Assembly: GCA_028023455.1 (NCBI GenBank)
Contig: JAQFVV010000030.1
Span: 6,282,501 to 6,346,500 of the forward strand
Origin: Epiperipatus broadwayi
Taxonomy: Eukaryota; Onychophora; Udeonychophora; Euonychophora; Peripatidae
Direction: 5' to 3'
DNA length: 64,000 nt
A program made the position numbers and the translations under genes. A model generated the notes under the pieces. It worked only from the letters and a program-made list of their open reading frames with translations, did no database searches and was not told where the DNA came from. This document shows, one piece after another, positions 57,755 to 64,000 of this stretch. Numbering within the stretch: position 1 is the stretch's first letter; each line of letters starts with the position of its first letter.

Positions 57755-59750
57755 TTAAAGTAATATTTACACAATCTTATTTTGCCACAAAACCTCTTAA
57801 ATTCTCATTCCGTTTTACATTTCTTTTCACATGTCATCTTTCTTGTTTCACAGAAACCTACAATATCTAGCCATAGTGAGTTCTTTGTCTCTTCCAGTTT
57901 ATAATAGTTTTAGCACTTTTCACACTAATTAATAGATTTTAAATTCCAGGCTAATGAATAATAATCAGATTGTGAACTACATAGATGTTTTCAATTCCGA
58001 GAAACTAAATTGATGCGAGAATAGTATTACCTCCCTCTCAATTTCATCAACCGCATCATACTGTAATCACGTTAGAAAAAGTCATCTTCTATATATACAT
58101 GAAATAATATCTACTTATATATATAGTAAATAGTTTTATATAGTTTATGTAAAATTACAATTTTGATTATAATTAGCACTGAATATTTTCAGTATAATCT
58201 TAGTTACCCATGGTCTAAGATTATATCTTTCATTTTATTTTTCCATCGTATATTATATATAATTCATATAGAATTTATTTTCCTTAAAAGGAAATCATAA
58301 AACGAAATTGAGAAGTTATTTAATTGCGTCTTAAAATTTATCTACAATTCGAAATTGTTTTTTCTCATTATTATTTATTTTTTATTTCTTTACTATGACT
58401 CAAAAATCCTTTGATCTTCTTTATTTCTTTGTACCGTCATCTGAAAAGTACTTTTATTTTTAAAGCGTCTCTAAAAAGCGTTAACTATGACTGTTTTATG
58501 AACAATGGCTTTTTATTATTTCAGAGCAAAATTTTTGGCTTAATTGGTTGAGATTTATTTTATGTATGAAATTTAAAAAATAACAAACATATGTAATTTA
58601 TATTGTATATACACAAATATATTCTTTGTTTATTAGGAATATTATAGCTCTACATATAAAAATGAAGTCGATTAACTTTTTTTATAGTTAGAGATCAAAT
58701 CAGATCTATTTGATTCATCACGAGACATTTTATTATCAGCTAAAAATAGATAGAGAAATCAATTTATGAACGATTAATGGAAAAAGGCCTCTAATGTAAT
58801 GCTTACTTTGCCATACTCAAATCAGGTGAATCTTGAAAAGTTTTTCATATCATAAACAAGTTTAGGATTTCTTTCATATATAAGGCTCATAATTAACTCA
58901 GTTAGTTATACAATAATATTCATTTACTTACAGAGAATAAAGTTCACAGATTAAACTGGATTGATGAGATAAAAATCCAACTGTAATATAATGCAGCTTT
59001 CATCATTGATGAAGCTGTCTTACACCTAAGGGCACTGGCCCAGGTTTACCTTTACCTTAACTAAACTGGCTTGATTTGGATACCTTACTAATAGTTTAAA
59101 TTGACATTTTCATAGAATCTCTGAATGTATATCTTTATTAGATAAATTATGATTGTGTTCGTGGATTATGTCAAGACTATGAAGTCTGCAAATCTTTCAG
59201 TCGAATTCATTCAAAACATTAAGCTTCCCTATAGTTTTTTTGCTTCCTATCTGCAGACAATTGACTTACAAATGACAAACACCTTCAATTTGAATTTTAT
59301 GATATATTGCTCAAAATAATCAAAAATAAAACAAACAGTGATGGGGATTCTATCATCATAATGTGGATTTGGGTATTTAAAAAAAATTAAACTGATGGCG
59401 TGTCCTTTTAGACAAAAATAATCATCACATAATTCAGAATTTTATTTTCCCATTTGAGGATGAAATATTATTTATGAAGAATTCATTTAGTTGATAAAGT
59501 GATTTTATTTATCATTTCAAGTTTTAATTCCCATAAATGGAAATGACTTTTATTCAAAAAATACATTACCACATTTTGTTTAACAAATAATTGATATATA
59601 TATTATTTTTTAAAACACAGTTTTTAATATAAAACAATAAAAAAAAATAGATATAGTTTTTAAAATTAGTTGTCCAAAGTATAAAGACTTAATATGTCAA
59701 TAATAATATAGTTTAATGTATGAATTTTTTCTACACTACCTGTACTCCAA
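57755..59750. other. AT-rich DNA without a recognisable gene
   Basis: 2 kb with no supported gene or repeat on either strand. Confidence 0.5.
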
Positions 59751-59860
59751 TATGTAATATATAGAGGGATTGAACTCAGATTTTCACACGACCCTCAATC
59801 ATTCACACTACCTCATACTGCTGACATACTTGATCACACATGCCAAAAAGATAAACAATT

Positions 59861-59904
59861 ACCAATATACTTACTTCATGCTAAACCAGCACTCATCAGT
59901 TGGT
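59861..59904 (-). ncRNA. Hammerhead ribozyme motif, family B copy B6
   Basis: Minus strand: ACCAA / UUGGU stem I, CUGAUGA, stem II GUGCU / AGCAU (five pairs, the consensus form), then GAAG in place of GAAA, stem III UA / UA and triplet AUA. The changed base would give a G-U pair next to the core. Confidence 0.6.
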
Positions 59905-60225
59905 CCAGATTATCATCTCCACACATATATACAATCAATGCTTAGCCTATATTAAGATAGTCAATCTTTATCCCTTATATATATATGTAAATTAATTATG
60001 TCCTGTACATGTGAGATCAGAGTGATTTATGGTCAACATGGGTAGGATGAGAAGGTTGGCACCAATGTGGTTTTTGAGCATTCCATCATCAGATTTTCAA
60101 TAAAATAGATAGCTGAAGAGTTGTGGGGTGGAGTGGATTGAAGCCTGTCCACTAAAGTATGAAGATTGGCCATCTTAATATAGGCTGAGCATTGATTGTA
60201 TATAGGTGTGAAGATGATAATCTGG

Positions 60226-60269
60226 ACCAACTGACAAGTGCTAGTTTAGCACGAAATACAAATATTGGT
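60226..60269 (+). ncRNA. Hammerhead ribozyme motif, family B copy B7
   Basis: ACCAA (60226-60230) pairs with UUGGU (60265-60269). Stem II GUGCU / AGCAC is five perfect pairs and GAAA is present. The first core block is CUGACAA (one essential G changed to A), so it is probably inactive. Confidence 0.6.
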
Positions 60270-60454
60270 GATTGTTTATCTTTCTGACATGTGTGTGATC
60301 AAGTGTGTCAGCAGTATGAGATAGCATGGATGGTTGAGGGTCATGTGAAGGTCTGAGTTCAAACTTTTTATATATTACATATTGAAATGCAGGTATGAAA
60401 AAGCCTGTACTGTAGAAAAAATTCATATATTAAAATATAGTGCTGTAAGGTCTG

Positions 60455-60868
60455 CCCATCCCTCATATATGTATGTAAATGGATTATGTTCTGTACATGT
60501 GGGATCAGAGTTCCTTATGGTCATCATGGGTAGGATGCGAAGGTTGGCACCAATGTGGGCTTTGAGTGGTCCATCATCAGATTTTCAATGAAATGAACAG
60601 CTGAAGAGTTGTGGGGTGGAGGAGTGGATTGAAGCCTGTCCATTAAAATATGAAGACTGGCTATCTTAATATAGGCTGAGCATTGATTGTATATATGTGT
60701 GGAGATGATAATATGAACCAACTGACAAGTGCTGGTTTAGCATGTAATTCGTCCATTGGTGATTGTTTATCTTTTTGACATGTGTGATCAAGTGTGTCAG
60801 CAGTATGAGATAGTGTGGATGGTTGAGAGTTGTGTGGAAGTCTGAATTCAAACTCCCTATATATTACA
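60455..60868 (+). repeat. Family B retroposon, copy B8
   Basis: Head-to-tail neighbour of B7, with GGGTAGGATGCGAAGGTTGG, CCATCATCAGATTTTCAATG and CTATATATTACATA. The ribozyme core is decayed (CUGACAA, GUAA). Confidence 0.8.
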
Positions 60869-60869
60869 T

Positions 60870-61447
60870 ATAGTTTAATATAAAATACTATTAGTAAATA
60901 AATGACAATAAGCATTTTTGTACATAATTTCTTTACATATAGTCATAGAGCAGAGTATATTTTAATACCAATTCTTTATTTCAAAAATTGTTCAAGACCA
61001 CCATAGTTATGTCAAAACCATGATTTGACTTTCCAATATGCTGCACATTGATTCTAGAATAATAGTTTGTTTTACAAAACTATTATAGTGGAACCATAAT
61101 ATCTGTTGTATTTTATTTCAAACACCAGTCATATATATTGCGTAAAAATTTGCTCATATTTTGTTGATTAGCTTTGATTACAATAGAATATGTATTGTTT
61201 CTGAATAGCATATTTACAGTATTTACCATGCACATATATATAACACAGAAACATATAGTATGGATGTATAATATTGAAAGACTTATTGTGTGAATGTTCA
61301 CTCACCCATATTCATGCAAAAATAAACATAATTACCAACTGTAAAGTAAAATAAAATAAATAGCAAAGTATCAGAATATCATTGCAATTAAATACTCTCA
61401 GGACAATATCCTTTGTGTTCAATCATTTTCTTTTTGTTGTGGAAACA
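60870..61447. other. AT-rich DNA without a recognisable gene
   Basis: No supported feature. Confidence 0.5.
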
Positions 61448-61815
61448 TAAATGGATGCATGAAGATTTTATGCATAAAATCCTTATCTACTGCCTACTCA
61501 TCCAATATCCCCAGACTAGTTTCTGGCTTGTGGCCTTCATCAGTGAGGAGCCTTAGTTTTGACAGCACTGCACCTAGATCTTAGAATCCATTGCAACCCT
61601 CCGGCAACCATCTTTTATCTGTTTGTTTAACTATAAAGTTAGGGGCCCAAAATAAAAGCAATAACGTTTTCAATTCACATGCATTTTCTTGCAGTCATGT
61701 AGATCCAAACTCAGTTCAGAATCTATGCATTTTATGACTTTGGTTTTTCAAAAATCCCAGTCACCATTATCCTATAGACAAAATAGGACATCACATGATC
61801 ACCATTTCAGATGTT
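61448..61815 (-). repeat. Family A retroposon, copy A10, with intact ribozyme
   Basis: Single minus-strand body from TGGTGATCATGTGATGTCC (about 61810) through CACAAGCC to AAAATCTTCATGCATCC (about 61450), lacking the outer arm. The ribozyme is intact. Confidence 0.82.
61508..61549 (-). ncRNA. Hammerhead ribozyme motif, family A (complete core)
   Basis: Minus strand: UCCUCA (61549-61544), CUGAUGA (61543-61537), stem II GGC / GCC with loop CACAA, GAAA (61523-61520), triplet GUC (61516-61514), UGGGGA (61513-61508). Stem I is six pairs. It matches the 38.7 kb copy closely although the two lie 23 kb apart on opposite strands. Confidence 0.8.
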
Positions 61816-61849
61816 TACACAGGATGTTAATAATGGTAATATGATGTGG

Positions 61850-62990
61850 TGCACTGTGACTTCTACTTATACGGAGTCAGGAATCTCTCAGCAACTATGT
61901 TCCAGAGAAACCTGTTAACCACTTTACCTTCCCTTTTCATTCCCAACCCTAAGTTTCCCCATATCCTGCTCAATCCCATTTCCACAACATAATCTTTGTC
62001 AACTCCATGGTCTTCATATATAAATCCCCTTATCAGTTCCCAAACCCTGCATAAAAACCAATAACCCACTTTCTGTATAATCACGTTGTTTATATTTAGC
62101 CTGTCAACTCCATGGTCTTCATATATAAATCCCCTTATCAGTTCCCAAATCCAGCATAAAAACCAATAACCCACTTTCTGTATAATCATGTTGTTTATAT
62201 TTAGCCTTCCATAACTTCATTATTTGTACCCTTACTGCTTCCAAGCATTTACATTGAATCAACTGATACCTAATATTTTCTATGCCTTCCTTACACAACA
62301 GACTAAATCATCAATATTTTTCCATTTATGTGTATATCCCCTTGTTGCTAATGATCCCGTTCAAGCCTTAAACAGTAAACTACTTTCCTTGCTATTATTA
62401 TAAATTAACTCACACCCAATGTTCTGTTTACTTCTATATATATTTAAACTCTTTTTATTCTCCATACTAGTTCTCCATCTCTCCAACTCCCTATTTTTTA
62501 TTAATGCATCTATTCTTCTATCCCATTCCTTTCCACTATAACACTCAACAATCCTCCTAACACAATCATCCCACCTCTTGTACAAGTATACTGATATAAA
62601 TTATTTATCCAAATTTTCTGCATACTGCATTAACTTTTTCACCCATCTTTTTGCCTGCCCTTTACTTGTAACCCAATTAAATACTATTTTGGCTATTCTT
62701 TTATTAGCCATAAACTGCAATCTACTGAACATTTTCTATTTGCTTTTTGCGTCCCTCATATAAAAACTTGACCATCCCATTTCTCCTTGAATTGCCTCCT
62801 TTGCTGTCCACACATCTGTATCTAATGCACATCTTCCTACTTCCCTTTATACTTTTTAAGTAATCTAATACCCCTTTACTAACACATAAGGCATCATTGC
62901 CATACATTAACCCTGCTACTGCCACTCCCTTCCATACAATTCTAGCTACATCATATTTATTATATGCAAACACTGTTAATTTCTTTTATC
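61850..62990 (-). pseudogene. LINE C-terminal region, copy A, decayed
   Basis: The minus strand reads, from 62990 downward: ARIVWKGVAVAGLMYGNDAL (after the reverse transcriptase), MYKRWDDCVRRIVECY, EWDRRIDALIKNRELERW, SLLFKA, a decayed zinc-binding segment, VGYWFLC and FLWNIVAERFLTPYK. The order and the zinc-binding segment match the C-terminal end of endonuclease/reverse-transcriptase LINEs. The catalytic domain is missing (5' truncation near 62990) and there are several frameshifts. A block of 105 bp (61998-62102 and 62103-62207) is duplicated in tandem, repeating VGYWFLC and RGFIYEDHGVD. Confidence 0.75.
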
Positions 62991-63019
62991 AATCACTTTC
63001 TTTTCTTTGGTATGTGATG

Positions 63020-63515
63020 TGATGTAATGTATTTGGCTTCTCCTTAAACGAAGTCAAAAATATCTCAGCAATTATGCCCAGATAAACCTGTTAGCCACTT
63101 TATTTTCCATTCCCCACTCTAAGTCTTCCCATATTCTGCCCCATCCCATTTCCACAACATAATCATTGTCAACTCTATAGCCTTTATATCTAAATCCCCC
63201 TTATCTTTTCACAAACCCAGCATAAAAACTAATAACTCACTTTCTGTATAGTCACTTTGTTCATACCTACTCTCCCATAACTTCATTATCTATACCCTTT
63301 CTGCTTTCAAGCATTTACATTCAATAAACAGATGCCTAATATTTTCTATACCTTTCTTATACAATTTGCACACTAAATCACCCATAGTTTTCCATTTACA
63401 TGTATATTCTCTTGTTGCTAAAGATCCCGTTCGAGCCTTAAACAATAAACTACTTTGCTTACTATTATCATAAATTAACTCGCATCCAATATTTCATTTA
63501 CTTCTATATATATAT
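63020..63515 (-). pseudogene. LINE C-terminal region, copy B, truncated
   Basis: Same family as copy A, lying head to tail with it. The minus strand reads LFKARTGSLATREYT, GDLVCKLYKKGIENIRHLF, then IECKCL, a CxxC/HxxxxC-type zinc-binding segment with its second Cys changed to Tyr. It is cut off at 63515 by the palindromic end of another element. The A/T and CATCACATCA-rich 3' tail lies at about 63010. Confidence 0.75.
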
Positions 63516-63541
63516 TGTAACGAGCATAGACGTTCGTTACA
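63516..63541. repeat. Palindromic element end interrupting LINE copy B
   Basis: TGTAACGA and TCGTTACA form the two sides of a 26-bp near-palindrome at the point where similarity to LINE copy B stops. TGTAACGA is typical of some LTR starts, and the palindrome could also be a DNA-transposon end. The element continues beyond the window and contains the GC-richer stretch ATCGGACCGCAGCGAAAGG at about 63932. No class can be assigned. Confidence 0.45.
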
Positions 63542-64000
63542 TTGTTTTTTTTTAAATTTATTAAACATGAAAGTAAATTAAAAAGTTTGCATTTAAAAAT
63601 TTTCTTTAAGAATTAAAAATTGAAATTAAATATCATCTTAAACTCTTATATATTAATTAAATCGCACAGATAATGAAAAATTATTAAAATAAAACTTTAT
63701 TAAAGAAAAAGTATTTTAAAACTAAATTTTAAAAAGATTTGGAGATGAAATTATATCTTTAAATTTATCTTTAAATATATTTTTGATTTGGAAAACAGGT
63801 TAATTAATCAGAAATGGAAATGATTGTTAATTAGTTAAATGTAAACCAGCCTTCGGCATTTAAATGTAAAAACACCGGTCAGATAAGAAAACAATAGAAA
63901 CTGTTAGCAAATAAGAAGAAATCCCTATGGAATCGGACCGCAGCGAAAGGACCATCGCATCGGTGACATAATGTAAATTCAATCCTTCACATTAATATAA

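Larger units (their letters stand above)
59752..60377. repeat. Family B inverted dimer (copies B6 and B7)
   Basis: B6 (59752-59985, ribozyme on the minus strand) and B7 (60000-60377, ribozyme on the plus strand) face each other: TATGTAATATATAGAGGG...CCAAAAAGATAAACAAT on the left and GATTGTTTATCTTTCTGAC...TATATATTACATA on the right. Chance frames across these repeats should be ignored. Confidence 0.82.

Noticed and set aside
59752-60868. Many 60-85 codon frames on both strands
   Set aside because: They are translations of family B repeats, which are non-coding elsewhere in the window.

Overview
This window is strongly AT-rich, gene-poor and full of repeats. It suggests an invertebrate animal genome: it holds relics of animal-type LINEs, a Penelope-like element, hAT transposons, tRNA-derived SINEs and microsatellites. 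I found no intact host gene, rRNA gene or functional tRNA gene, and no operon-like layout, ribosome-binding sites or CRISPR. I cannot place the phylum from the sequence alone. Almost every open reading frame is short and is either a chance frame in AT-rich DNA or a piece of a dead transposon.

Layout. 0-1 kb: two inverted copies of a tRNA-headed SINE. 3.3-9.8 kb: a tandem array of a 2.1-2.5 kb unit (two full copies plus a partial third) with a TATA-like box, flanked by a 31-bp direct repeat. Copies two and three carry the same 398-bp hAT insertion and copy one has a single, unoccupied target sequence. 10-15 kb: short repeats, many foldback. 15.3-16.8 kb: a decayed Penelope-like element (reverse transcriptase plus GIY-YIG). 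16.8-21 kb: a nest of insertions, including a 793-bp hAT element, in a sequence that survives uninterrupted at 27.9-28.5 kb. 21-22.8 kb: a decayed gag-like/coiled-coil retroelement on the minus strand. 22.9-25.6 kb: small tRNA-like retroposons, microsatellites and a foldback. 29-45 kb: many copies of one foldback retroposon (family A) among LINE relics (RTE-like tails; a LINE with an SGNH-esterase-like ORF1 and endonuclease; an endonuclease/reverse-transcriptase LINE). 47-54 kb: mostly unannotated AT-rich DNA with a small series of hairpins. 54-64 kb: more family A and B repeats, a 530-bp inverted-repeat element, and two tandem 5'-truncated LINE copies on the minus strand.

Main observation. 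At least four unrelated short repeat families (A, B, C, D, with E as a weaker fifth) contain what reads as a small type I hammerhead ribozyme: CUGANGA, a short stem II, GAAA, a very short stem III, an NUH cleavage triplet (GUC or AUA), and a stem I closing both ends. Two copies of family C and one of family B are essentially complete, and differences between copies include compensatory changes in the stems. Several of these elements are inverted dimers bounded by 10-15 bp target-site duplications, so they look like retroposed elements rather than cut-and-paste transposons. Hammerheads are known in Penelope-like elements and in small non-autonomous retrozymes, and a Penelope relic with a degenerate hammerhead-like 3' end lies here. 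I infer that the window is a graveyard of ribozyme-bearing retroposons, probably mobilised in trans by Penelope-type machinery. The inverted-dimer form is the unusual part.
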